Shown here in pieces: positions 1-7,307 of a DNA stretch of 12,408 bases. Within the stretch, counting starts at the first letter, position 1. Each line of letters begins with the position of its first letter. Location: contig CAYWHE010000119.1 in assembly GCA_964458125.1 (NCBI GenBank), positions 1 to 12,408 of the forward strand. Reading direction: 5' to 3'. The DNA is from CAYWHE01 sp964458125. GTDB taxonomy: Bacteria; Bacteroidota; Bacteroidia; AKYH767-A; OLB10. Made by a program: the position numbers and the translations under genes. Below the pieces are notes generated by a model that worked only from the letters and a program-made list of their open reading frames with translations, searched no databases and had not been told where the DNA came from.

Positions 1-315
1 TTTATAGCTTTCCACCAGCCCCGGATCAATAACCTTACCGAAGATGTAAATAGTCAACGCGAACAATACGGCACCACCAAATGCCGTAAGAAATCCGGTC
101 CGGTAGGCCTGGCCATAACTAATATAGCCGCCCATTAAATGATTGCGCACATAGCCCGTTGACAGGCAAATAAATACCACCGGAACCCAAGCTCCCAACC
201 AGGAAGCCTGCCCAAGAGGATTCAAGCCAAGGTAATAAAGAAGAAGGAAAACCGCGAAACTGCCCAGTCCGCTCATGGCTCCGAAATTTAAAATCGCTTT
301 ACCGGGTGTGTTCAT
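1..315 (-). CDS. DUF4199-type membrane protein, 3' end beyond the window
   Basis: The minus strand reads openly from an ATG at 315-313 down to base 1, giving the first 105 residues (MNTPGKAILNFGAMSGLGSF at the N-terminus). I see three hydrophobic stretches, at about residues 14-30, 38-53 and 72-92. A loop reading GGYISYGQAYRTGF lies between the second and third. This loop and the spacing resemble the DUF4199 family, small Bacteroidota membrane proteins usually with about four membrane helices and no established function; the fourth helix would lie outside the window. It faces away from the SRP RNA gene. A weak -7-like element (TATTTTTT on the minus strand, 338-345) lies just upstream, without a clear -33 box. 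The family call is from recognition of the pattern, not a search; an integral membrane protein is certain enough. Confidence 0.75.
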   Translation of the reverse strand, partial: MNTPGKAILNFGAMSGLGSFAVFLLLYYLGLNPLGQASWLGAWVPVVFICLSTGYVRNHLMGGYISYGQAYRTGFLTAFGGAVLFALTIYIFGKVIDPGLVESYK

Positions 316-365
316 ATGAATGGGAAGGTGCGAAGTTAAAAAATACAGGACAATTCGAGTTAAAG

Positions 366-396
366 ATTGTTTTTTGAAACATATTCATTACTTTTG
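366..396 (+). promoter_or_regulatory. Bacteroidota-type promoter of the SRP RNA gene
   Basis: TACTTTTG at 389-396 matches the Bacteroidota -7 consensus TAnnTTTG exactly. A -33-like ATTG at 366-369 (consensus TTTG) is separated from it by 19 bases, the usual spacing. The -7 element ends four bases before the 5' arm of the SRP RNA terminal stem, the right place for a start site near 401. Confidence 0.7.
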
Positions 397-400
397 TAGC

Positions 401-496
401 GGGTAAGTCTTATACGACCAGCTCCTGTGAACCTCCCCAGATCCGGAAGGAAGCAAGGATAAACGGTTGTAGCGGTGCGATATAAGTAGCTTACCC
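401..496 (+). ncRNA. ffs: Signal recognition particle RNA (4.5S-like, small bacterial type)
   Basis: This is the RNA of the signal recognition particle, which binds Ffh and targets nascent membrane and exported proteins to the translocon. The conserved apical domain is visible: the CCGGAAGGAAGCA block at 443-455 contains the GGAA tetraloop and the asymmetric loop bound by Ffh, flanked by GTGAACCTCCCCAG (427-440) and GTTGTAGCGGTGC (466-478), as in other Bacteroidota SRP RNAs. The ends pair perfectly: GGGTAAG (401-407) with CTTACCC (490-496). The length of about 96 nt fits the small bacterial class lacking an Alu domain. The exact ends are inferred from the terminal stem and may be off by a few bases. 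Confidence 0.93.
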
Positions 497-510
497 ATTT
501 TTCTTTTTCC
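490..510 (+). terminator. Probable 3' end / U-rich terminator of the SRP RNA
   Basis: The 3' arm of the terminal helix (CTTACCC, 490-496) is followed at once by a T-rich run (ATTTTTCTTTTTCC, 497-510). The long closing helix plus U tract could act as an intrinsic terminator or processing signal. A separate compact hairpin is not present. Confidence 0.4.
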
Positions 511-554
511 TATTTTGATTTTCAGATCAACCCCTCCTGAAAACCAATCCATTC

Positions 555-1292
555 ATGTCAAAAACGGTATTCGTTATTGCTAATGTTTTATTCCGGTATT
601 TTTTCCCGGTTTATAAGTTTATCTATTACCGGTTCAAAAACAGGCAGGATGCATTTGAAATAAGCCTGCTTCAGCAATTTATCCATCCTGGAAATTGTGT
701 GCTGGATATCGGGGCCAATGTCGGTTTTTATACGGAACTGATTTCAGGCTTGGTTGGTGAAACGGGACTGGTTCATGCCTTCGAACCTGACCCCGTCAAT
801 TTCAGTCATCTTCAGCAGGCCTGCGGTAAAAAACCAAACGCCAGGATCCACCATCTGGCTGTAAGCAGCGAGCCGGGCGAACTGAAACTTTATACTTCCA
901 ACCTGCTGAATGTGGATCACCGCACTTACCCCATTGATGAATTTGGGACGTCATTTACCGTAAAGGCTGAATCCATTGATCATTACCTTCCTGACCTGCA
1001 TGTTGATTTCATTAAAATGGATATCCAGGGAGCTGAGCTTTTTGCCCTCAACGGGATGAAGAAAACCATTGAAAGAAACCCGGAAATTAAGTTATTGACC
1101 GAATTCTGGCCTTTCGGATTAAAGGAAGCGGGTTGTTCGGTCGAATCATTCGAACAATTTTTCAAAACCAGGGGCTTTCAATTTTATCTGCTGCAGGATG
1201 AGGCCCTGAAAAGGCTGGAAACGCTTTCAGACTATACCGACCGGCCTGAAAAGGAATATTTTAACCTGATCGTGAGCAGGCAGGAGGTATAG
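555..1292 (+). CDS. FkbM-family SAM-dependent methyltransferase
   Basis: Predicted 245-residue cytoplasmic enzyme transferring a methyl group from S-adenosylmethionine, in this family often to a hydroxyl of a sugar or polyketide. The SAM-binding motif I is VLDIGANVGFYTE at residues 49-61, the acidic ribose-binding motif is AFEPDP at 75-80, and the FkbM signature FIKMDIQGAE lies at about 152-161, followed by LLTEFWP. The first 30 residues are aromatic and basic and could lie against a membrane. Length is normal for the family. The ATG at 555 is the first in frame; no Shine-Dalgarno sequence precedes it, as is usual in this phylum. A near-consensus TATTTTG at 511-517 could be its -7 element. 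It opens a run of glycan-related genes, so a sugar O-methyltransferase is the likeliest role; the substrate cannot be read from sequence. Confidence 0.88.
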   Translation: MSKTVFVIANVLFRYFFPVYKFIYYRFKNRQDAFEISLLQQFIHPGNCVLDIGANVGFYTELISGLVGETGLVHAFEPDPVNFSHLQQACGKKPNARIHHLAVSSEPGELKLYTSNLLNVDHRTYPIDEFGTSFTVKAESIDHYLPDLHVDFIKMDIQGAELFALNGMKKTIERNPEIKLLTEFWPFGLKEAGCSVESFEQFFKTRGFQFYLLQDEALKRLETLSDYTDRPEKEYFNLIVSRQEV

Positions 1293-1372
1293 AATAAGGA
1301 ATCCGGACTTGTCTTTTTTACTTTTTTCCGGTTTATTTAAATAATTTAGCCCGCTGAAACCAATTTAAACGG

Positions 1373-2026
1373 ATGAAATTCTTTATCGATACCGCTAACT
1401 TAACACAAATCCGGGAGGCCCAGGAGATGGGCGTGCTGGATGGGGTGACTACCAATCCATCCCTGATGGCCAAAGAAGGCATAAGGGGAAAGGATCAGAT
1501 CCTGCGTCATTATCAGGAGATATGTGAAATAGTGGATGGGGATGTGAGCGCGGAAGTTATTGCAACGGAGTATGACCAAATGATCAGGGAAGGACAGGAA
1601 CTCGCTTCTTTGCATTCCCAGATTACGGTTAAAATTCCAATGATAAAGGACGGAGTCCGGGCCCTGCGCTATTTCAGCAATAAGGGAATCAAAACCAATT
1701 GCACCCTGGTATTTTCAGCCGGGCAGGCCCTGCTGGCGGCGAAAGCGGGGGCCACCTATGTATCGCCTTTTATCGGCCGGCTGGATGATATATCGTATGA
1801 CGGCGTGGAACTGATTAAACAACTCGTTCTGATTTATAAAAATTACGGGTTTACTACCCAGATACTTGCCGCTTCCATCCGGAACAGCATGCACATTATA
1901 CGATGTGCTGAAGCCGGGGCTGATGTAGCCACCTGTCCTCTCAGCGCCATCACAGACCTGCTGAAGCATCCCTTGACGGATTCGGGACTTGCCAAATTCC
2001 TCGCTGATCATGCCAAATCAAATTAA
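1373..2026 (+). CDS. Transaldolase, small (subfamily 3 / FSA-like) type
   Basis: A 217-residue class I aldolase of the short transaldolase/fructose-6-phosphate aldolase group, a decameric TIM-barrel family of the non-oxidative pentose phosphate pathway. The N-terminal signature FIDTANLTQI (4-13) and the GVTTNPSL motif (24-31) are intact. The Schiff-base lysine is in ITVKIPM (Lys87), and PFIGRLDD (132-139) and AASIRN (166-171 region) are conserved barrel elements. At the position of Tyr131 of E. coli FSA this protein has Phe133, which is the transaldolase-type residue; I therefore prefer transaldolase over fructose-6-phosphate aldolase. The start ATG at 1373 is unambiguous. TAATTTAG at 1342-1349 is one mismatch from the -7 consensus, so it may have its own promoter. 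Only 22 bases separate it from the membrane protein gene that follows, suggesting co-transcription. Confidence 0.9.
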   Translation: MKFFIDTANLTQIREAQEMGVLDGVTTNPSLMAKEGIRGKDQILRHYQEICEIVDGDVSAEVIATEYDQMIREGQELASLHSQITVKIPMIKDGVRALRYFSNKGIKTNCTLVFSAGQALLAAKAGATYVSPFIGRLDDISYDGVELIKQLVLIYKNYGFTTQILAASIRNSMHIIRCAEAGADVATCPLSAITDLLKHPLTDSGLAKFLADHAKSN

Positions 2027-2048
2027 CCGGTCTACCCGCTGAACGTTT

Positions 2049-3728
2049 ATGGCAAAATCCAAGCTACCTTCCAGGAAAACCAATGAACCTTCCCGGAAGG
2101 TCGTCAAACCGGTTTCCAGGAGTCTGTTTGAAAGCCTGGAGGCATCGATGCAAAAGCACCAGCTGCTGATTTTTATCATAACCGGATTCCTAAGCCTTTT
2201 ATTCGGCCTGTTTTTGTTTGACGTCAAAATCAGCGAGGCCAATGACGATTCGCTTTACGTGGAAGCCGGATATAATTTCGCCAGGGATTTCCGGCATTAT
2301 TATACGGCCAATGCCCCGCTTTACCCGATGTTTCTGAGTATTCCGATTCGGTTGGCCGGGCTGAACATTATTTTACTGAAATTCTTTTCACTTATATTTT
2401 CAGTGCTTCATATTTTATTTATGTTCCTGGCTTTCCGTAAACGACTTCCGCTCCTGGTCCTCCTCCCTGCCCTGCTGATCATTGCCGTCAATTCATCCTT
2501 CCAGTATTTTGCCAGTCAGACCTTTACCGAGTCTTTTTTCATGATGCTCCAGGCCTTATTTATCTGGGGATTTATTCGCGTTTACGGGCAGGAGAATAAA
2601 AATGAAATCATTCCATCCAACTGGAAGCAATGGCTGTTTTTAGGCTGTATGGCATTTCTGACCACGCTTACTAAAAACCTGGCCATAGCCTCCCTGATGG
2701 TGCTGGTATTTTATTTCCTGATCCATCTGCAGTTCCGTCAGATCGTTTATACGCTGGTTGCCTTTCTGGCCTTCAAAGTTCCGTTTGAAGTGATCAAAGC
2801 ATTGATTTGGAAAGGAACCAGCCAATATTCCAGCCAGGCCACCCTGCTGCTACAAAAGGATCCTTATGATGCGTCCAAGGGTCAGGAAGATTTTGCCGGA
2901 TTTGTCGACCGGTTTACAGGAAACATCAACCTCTATATTTCCAAAAGGCTTTTCCAGATTTTCGGATTTAAAACCATGGACGATATCTCCATCAGTGCCG
3001 GAGCCTCCTTTCTCTTCATCGTTTTTTTCCTGCTGGCCATCTTTTTTATATTCAGAAGCAGGAACAAACTCATGCTTTTTGTTTCCATTTATGCCCTGGC
3101 TATGATGGCCATCACGTTCATCGTACTACAAACCCGCTGGGACCAGCCGCGTTTCATTCTCGTCTATGTGCCATTTATCCTGATCACCCTTTTCTTCGCC
3201 TTGCATTTCCAGTTAAAGGATAAAGGCTCCCTGGTTCAATTCCTATACCTGGCGCTGGCCGGCATACTATTTTTCAGCAGCCTGATCTCCAGCACGGGAA
3301 AGGCCGTAAACCGTTATCCTATACTGAAAAGAAACCTGTCGGGCGACATCTATCATGGTTACACACCGGACTGGCAGAATTACCTGAAAATGAGCCGGTA
3401 TGTGGGTGATAGTTTGGCCCCGAATGCCTTTGTGGCCTGCCGGAAGGCGCCCATGAGTTTCGTATATGGTCAGGGTAAAAAGTTTTATCCTGTATATACG
3501 GTGCTGAGTACCGATGCCGATACAGTTCTTGACATTTTCAAACGTGACAGCGTCACACATGTTATTCTGGCAAGTTTAAGACGTGATCCCAAAAAAGTGG
3601 ATGGTTATATTATCAACACCTTACACCGCATGCTGATACCGGTGCAACAGAAGTATCCCCAGAAACTGGTGCTGATAAAGCAAATCGGGGAATCGGAACC
3701 TGCTTATCTTTATAAAATCAACTATTAA
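2049..3728 (+). CDS. Multi-pass membrane protein, probable GT-C (GT39/ArnT-like) glycosyltransferase
   Basis: A 559-residue integral membrane protein. After a basic N-terminus (1-37) comes a first membrane helix at about 38-57. It is followed by a loop with a conserved-looking acidic pair in SEANDDSLYVEAGYNFARD (Asp66, Asp67) and by NAPLYPMFL (88-96). Then come many further hydrophobic helices up to about residue 420, and a soluble C-terminal domain of roughly 130 residues. The acidic pair after helix 1, the LYP segment and SQTFTESFF (156-164) match the general plan of GT-C glycosyltransferases, which use polyprenyl-phosphate sugars on the outer face of the inner membrane. Neighbouring methyltransferases and a GT2 fit this. 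No closer family can be named by eye; an uncharacterised membrane protein remains possible. It starts 22 bases after the transaldolase stop and ends 18 bases before the next gene. Confidence 0.68.
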   Translation: MAKSKLPSRKTNEPSRKVVKPVSRSLFESLEASMQKHQLLIFIITGFLSLLFGLFLFDVKISEANDDSLYVEAGYNFARDFRHYYTANAPLYPMFLSIPIRLAGLNIILLKFFSLIFSVLHILFMFLAFRKRLPLLVLLPALLIIAVNSSFQYFASQTFTESFFMMLQALFIWGFIRVYGQENKNEIIPSNWKQWLFLGCMAFLTTLTKNLAIASLMVLVFYFLIHLQFRQIVYTLVAFLAFKVPFEVIKALIWKGTSQYSSQATLLLQKDPYDASKGQEDFAGFVDRFTGNINLYISKRLFQIFGFKTMDDISISAGASFLFIVFFLLAIFFIFRSRNKLMLFVSIYALAMMAITFIVLQTRWDQPRFILVYVPFILITLFFALHFQLKDKGSLVQFLYLALAGILFFSSLISSTGKAVNRYPILKRNLSGDIYHGYTPDWQNYLKMSRYVGDSLAPNAFVACRKAPMSFVYGQGKKFYPVYTVLSTDADTVLDIFKRDSVTHVILASLRRDPKKVDGYIINTLHRMLIPVQQKYPQKLVLIKQIGESEPAYLYKINY

Positions 3729-3746
3729 ATATATCTTCCCAATCAC

Positions 3747-4472
3747 ATGAGTCAACGTATCGAGCATGAAATTGCCCATGGCAGGAAACTGATAGTCGAA
3801 GGTGCAGAGAGCATCTGGAACTGGGCCAGTCCTGCCGGACAGGTTCGCGCGGACCGCAGGGCGCGTTTTTTTGTTGACCAGGCAAAAATTACGGAGCGGG
3901 ATAAAGTACTGGAAATCGGTTGTGGTACTGGTCTTTTTACCCGCAAGGTGTATGCGCAAACCAAAGCAGACATTACGGCCATCGATATTTCAGAAGAATT
4001 GCTGGAAGAGGCCAGGAAATTATTGCCCGAAGCCACCTTCCGCGTGGATGATGCCATGAACCTCAGTTTTGAAGACGATAGCTTTCAGGTGGTGTTCGGA
4101 AGTTCCGTACTCCATCACCTGGAAATGGAAAAATCCCTTCGTGAAATTTACCGGATCCTGAAAAAAGGCGGTCGCATGGTTTTTGCCGAGCCCAATATGA
4201 TTAATCCGCAGATCCTGATCCAGAAGAATGTGCCGTTTATAAAAAAATGGCTGGGTGACTCACCTGATGAATCGGCGATTGTCCGGTGGAAATTCCGCAA
4301 ACTTATGGAACAGACCGGTTTCAACCGGGTATCTATCTTTCCCTATGATTTTCTTCACCCGGTAACACCAAAGGTTCTGATACCACTCGTCAACGGAATC
4401 GGAAAAGCCTTTGAAAAAATTCCACTTCTAAAGGAAATTGCCGGTTCCGTTATCATATACGGAGAAAAATAA
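3747..4472 (+). CDS. Class I SAM-dependent methyltransferase (Methyltransf_11 type)
   Basis: A 241-residue soluble methyltransferase. The N-terminal segment WNWASPAGQVRADRRARFF (24-42) is followed by motif I VLEIGCGTGLFT (54-65), the acidic ribose ligand AIDIS (78-82), an adenine-binding DDAMNL (101-106), VVFGSSVLHHL (115-125) and the post-motif LKKGGRMVFAEPN (138-150). This is the UbiE/Methyltransf_11 fold. The C-terminal 90 residues, containing PYDFLHPVTPK, presumably bind the substrate. It begins 18 bases after the GT-C-like gene and is very likely in the same transcript. A sugar or lipid-carrier intermediate is a reasonable substrate guess from context, but quinone or other small-molecule methylation cannot be excluded. 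Confidence 0.88.
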   Translation: MSQRIEHEIAHGRKLIVEGAESIWNWASPAGQVRADRRARFFVDQAKITERDKVLEIGCGTGLFTRKVYAQTKADITAIDISEELLEEARKLLPEATFRVDDAMNLSFEDDSFQVVFGSSVLHHLEMEKSLREIYRILKKGGRMVFAEPNMINPQILIQKNVPFIKKWLGDSPDESAIVRWKFRKLMEQTGFNRVSIFPYDFLHPVTPKVLIPLVNGIGKAFEKIPLLKEIAGSVIIYGEK

Positions 4473-4621
4473 TTATTCCCGCGTATGATCCTTGCCCTTC
4501 TTTCGGACTGAAGAAAATACGTTCTGAAAACAGGTTTTTGTCATAACCTTATTTCTTAAAATCAGTTTAATTTCCTTGAAAAGAATAAAATCCGGTTATT
4601 TGAATTTAATAAAAAGAATAG

Positions 4622-6034
4622 TTGCGCTATTTAGAATATTTTGAAGGCCTGGCAGTACGCAGGCGTAAAACCAGGCAAAAACACCGTTATTACTGGAATG
4701 AAATCACGCGTTATTGTAATTATTTCGCCCATGAAAAAACGTCCGTACTGGAGATTGGCTGCGGAACCGGGGAATTGATTTCAGAAATAAAAGGAAGCCG
4801 GAAGGTTGGCATTGACTTTAGTCCGGGAATGATTGCAGAAGCCAGGAAAAACAGCAGAAATGCCGAATTTCACGTCATGGCTGCCGAAAACCTGGAACTG
4901 AGTGAAAAGTTTGACCTGATCATACTTTCCAACCTGATCGGATTTGTGGATGATGTGCAGCATATTTTTGAACAGCTGCATCAGGTTTGTCACAGCCGGA
5001 CCAAGATCATCGTAACCTACTACAATTATTTCTGGGAGCCCATGCTGAAACTGGCAGAATGGCTGGGGTTGAAAACCAGGACGCCGAATCAGAACTGGCT
5101 GACCCAGGCCGACATCAAGAACCTGCTGTTCCTGGCCGGGTTTGACGAATACAGGCGCACCAACATGATGCTGCTGCCTGTTTATATTCCTTTGCTATCT
5201 GAACTCTGCAATAAGTTCCTGGTAAGGCTTCCCCTCCTGCGCCTCATGGCTCTGAACAGCTACTCTTTCGCTCATTTGCGCAGTACGGTTGACCAGGTAC
5301 AAGGCGCTCAGTCCTTTTCTGTTTCCATCGTGATCCCGGCAAGGAATGAAAGCGGAAATATTGAAAATGCCATCACCCGGCTGCCGGTATTCGGCAAGCA
5401 TCAGGAGATTATTTTTGTGGAAGGAAATTCCACGGATGATACCTGGGACAAAATAAGGGAAATCCAAAAGAAATATGAAGGAAAGCATGATATTAAAATC
5501 GCCAAGCAACCCGGAAAAGGCAAGAATGATGCGGTCCGGAAAGGCTTTTCCATGGCCACTGGTGATATACTGATGATCCTCGATGCCGACCTGACCGTTC
5601 CCCCCGAAGACCTGCCCAAATTTTATTATGCCATAGCCACCGGTAAGGGAGATTTTATAAACGGAAGCCGGCTGGTGTACCAGATGGAAAAGGAAGCCAT
5701 GCGTTTTCTCAACCTGCTGGGAAATAAATTCTTCAGCATGGCCTTTACTTTTTTACTGGAGCAAAGTTTTAAAGATACCTTATGCGGCACCAAGGTGATT
5801 TTCCGTGATGATTATGACAAACTGGTGAGCAACCGGAAATTTTTTGGGGAGTTTGATCCCTTTGGGGACTATGACCTGATTTTCGGGGCGTATAAACTGA
5901 ATCTGCGCATTGTGGAAATTCCGATCCGTTACCGCGAAAGAACCTATGGAAGCACGAATATTTCCCGGTTCAAACACGGCCTGATTCTGTTGCGGATGTG
6001 CGCGTTTGCAGCGCGGAAAATCAAATTTATCTGA
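4622..6034 (+). CDS. Bifunctional methyltransferase / family 2 glycosyltransferase fusion
   Basis: A 470-residue two-domain protein. Residues 1-200 form a class I methyltransferase: motif I SVLEIGCGTGEL (41-52), GIDFSPGM (63-70), and FDLIILSNLIGFVDD (97-111). Residues 232-470 form a GT2 resembling dolichol-phosphate mannose synthase: VSIVIPARNESGNI (234-247), a DAD metal-binding motif at 321-323 in ILDADLTVPPED, GSRLV (348-352), CGTKVI (378-383) and YRERTYGSTNISRF (437-450). No C-terminal membrane domain follows. A likely job is sugar transfer from a nucleotide sugar to polyprenyl phosphate, with methylation of a related intermediate. The start is a TTG directly after an in-frame TAG (4619-4621); no ATG occurs before the SAM motif, so TTG at 4622 is the only start preserving the domain. 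The gene overlaps the convergent dihydroorotase-like gene by 8 bases. This fusion is a known arrangement in bacteria. Confidence 0.88.
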   Translation: MRYLEYFEGLAVRRRKTRQKHRYYWNEITRYCNYFAHEKTSVLEIGCGTGELISEIKGSRKVGIDFSPGMIAEARKNSRNAEFHVMAAENLELSEKFDLIILSNLIGFVDDVQHIFEQLHQVCHSRTKIIVTYYNYFWEPMLKLAEWLGLKTRTPNQNWLTQADIKNLLFLAGFDEYRRTNMMLLPVYIPLLSELCNKFLVRLPLLRLMALNSYSFAHLRSTVDQVQGAQSFSVSIVIPARNESGNIENAITRLPVFGKHQEIIFVEGNSTDDTWDKIREIQKKYEGKHDIKIAKQPGKGKNDAVRKGFSMATGDILMILDADLTVPPEDLPKFYYAIATGKGDFINGSRLVYQMEKEAMRFLNLLGNKFFSMAFTFLLEQSFKDTLCGTKVIFRDDYDKLVSNRKFFGEFDPFGDYDLIFGAYKLNLRIVEIPIRYRERTYGSTNISRFKHGLILLRMCAFAARKIKFI

Positions 6035-7307
6035 GGTCTTCCTGTAACACAACCTGCCGGTTGTTGATGATACCCAGCACCCTTCCTTTCAGGAGTTGCC
6101 CGGTGAAAGGAGAGTTTTTTGATTTTGACCGGATATTTTCCTCGGCATAGTTCCATTCCAGGTCAGGATCAAAAATAGTCAGGTTGGCCGGAGACCCTTC
6201 CGTCATCGAAACCGTTTCAAGTCCCAGGAGTGTCCGGCCCAGGGTTAGTTTTTCTATTCGTTTCTCCAAAGGCATGATGTTTTCAAGCGCACGGTTGGTC
6301 ACTGAAAAGGCGGTTTCCAGACTGATCATACCAAAAGCTGCGAATTCAAACTCTACCTTTTTGTTTTCTTCATCCTGGGGACTATGGTCAGAAACGATGA
6401 CATCAATTGTGCCATCGGCAAGCCCTTGTAAAAGGGCTTTTTGATCCGCTTCCGACCTCAGGGGAGGCTTGGTTTTCAAGTTGGTGTCAAAGGATCCGAG
6501 CATGGTATCATTCAGGACCAGGTAAGCCGGGCTGGTATCAGCTGTAACCTTCAGTCCTTTCTTTTTTGCATTCCGGACCAGTTCCACCGCACCGGCTGAA
6601 GTGAGCAGGTTAAAATGCATACGGCCACCTGAATATTCCAGCAGGTACAAATCCCTGGCGAGCATGAGTTCTTCGGCCATGGAGGGTATACCCTTGAGCC
6701 CAAGGCGGGTGGTATGAATGCTTTCATTGACCTGGGCCTTTCCTGCTATTCCGCCATCAATGGATAAGACCATTAAAAGCGTATCCACCTGCTTTCCGTA
6801 TAAAAGGGCCCTCAGCATAAGCCCGGAATCTGCAACCGGCCGTTTGTCATCTGTAAAAGCCAGGGCTCCGGCCTGTTTCATATCAAACATTTCAGTCATA
6901 TCCTTACCTTCCCTGTTCACCGACAAAGCGCCAGCAGGATATACGGATACGGCATTTCCGGCACATTTTCCCCGTATGTATTCCACGGATGATTTGTTTT
7001 GTACAGGAGGAATTGTCGACGGCATCAGGAGAATACCGGTAAAGCCACCGGCAGCAGCGGCTTTCATTCCCGAAAAAAGATCTTCCTTCTGCTCAAAACC
7101 CGGATCACAAAAATTAGCCTTCAGGTCCATCCAGCCTGCAGACACATGCAGGTTTCCGGATTTCAACTCCCGGAATGCTCCGTTGGCATTACTCAGATTA
7201 TCGCCAATTTTCCGGATGTATCCGTTTTCAATCAGCAGGTCCTTTTTCTGCATGTGAAATGGAGATTCAGGATGAACCAGGGTGGCTGAACGGAGAAGGA
7301 TATCCAT
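6027..7307 (-). CDS. Dihydroorotase-like amidohydrolase, probably catalytically inactive
   Basis: A 426-residue cyclic amidohydrolase closest to type I dihydroorotase, the enzyme closing carbamoyl-aspartate to dihydroorotate in pyrimidine synthesis. The frame is clear: LHVSAGWMDLKANFCDPGFE (53-72), GAL..EGKDMTEMFDMKQAGALAF (126-151), LGLKGIPSMAEE (202-213), DTNLKTKPPLRSEAD (274-288) and IVSDHSP (304-310). However the HxH metal motif expected at 63/65 is K63 and N65, the HAE/HCE-type histidine region reads VLSIDGG (180-186), the next histidine position is L234, and the usual PHHL is PAYL (260-263). Asp307 and His308 remain. It resembles the degenerate dihydroorotase-like proteins common in Bacteroidota and, by analogy, the inactive PyrC' partner of aspartate carbamoyltransferase. 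Its ATG overlaps the stop of the upstream BatA gene (TAATG), so translation is probably coupled. Confidence 0.85.
   Translation of the reverse strand: MDILLRSATLVHPESPFHMQKKDLLIENGYIRKIGDNLSNANGAFRELKSGNLHVSAGWMDLKANFCDPGFEQKEDLFSGMKAAAAGGFTGILLMPSTIPPVQNKSSVEYIRGKCAGNAVSVYPAGALSVNREGKDMTEMFDMKQAGALAFTDDKRPVADSGLMLRALLYGKQVDTLLMVLSIDGGIAGKAQVNESIHTTRLGLKGIPSMAEELMLARDLYLLEYSGGRMHFNLLTSAGAVELVRNAKKKGLKVTADTSPAYLVLNDTMLGSFDTNLKTKPPLRSEADQKALLQGLADGTIDVIVSDHSPQDEENKKVEFEFAAFGMISLETAFSVTNRALENIMPLEKRIEKLTLGRTLLGLETVSMTEGSPANLTIFDPDLEWNYAEENIRSKSKNSPFTGQLLKGRVLGIINNRQVVLQEDLR

Noticed and set aside
3621..4059. Overlapping frames on both strands across the 3747-4472 methyltransferase
   Set aside because: The methyltransferase frame carries all SAM motifs; the others carry none.
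6718..7257. 179-codon plus-strand frame opposite the dihydroorotase-like gene
   Set aside because: It is antisense to a full-length conserved protein and its sequence shows no domain or membrane pattern of its own.
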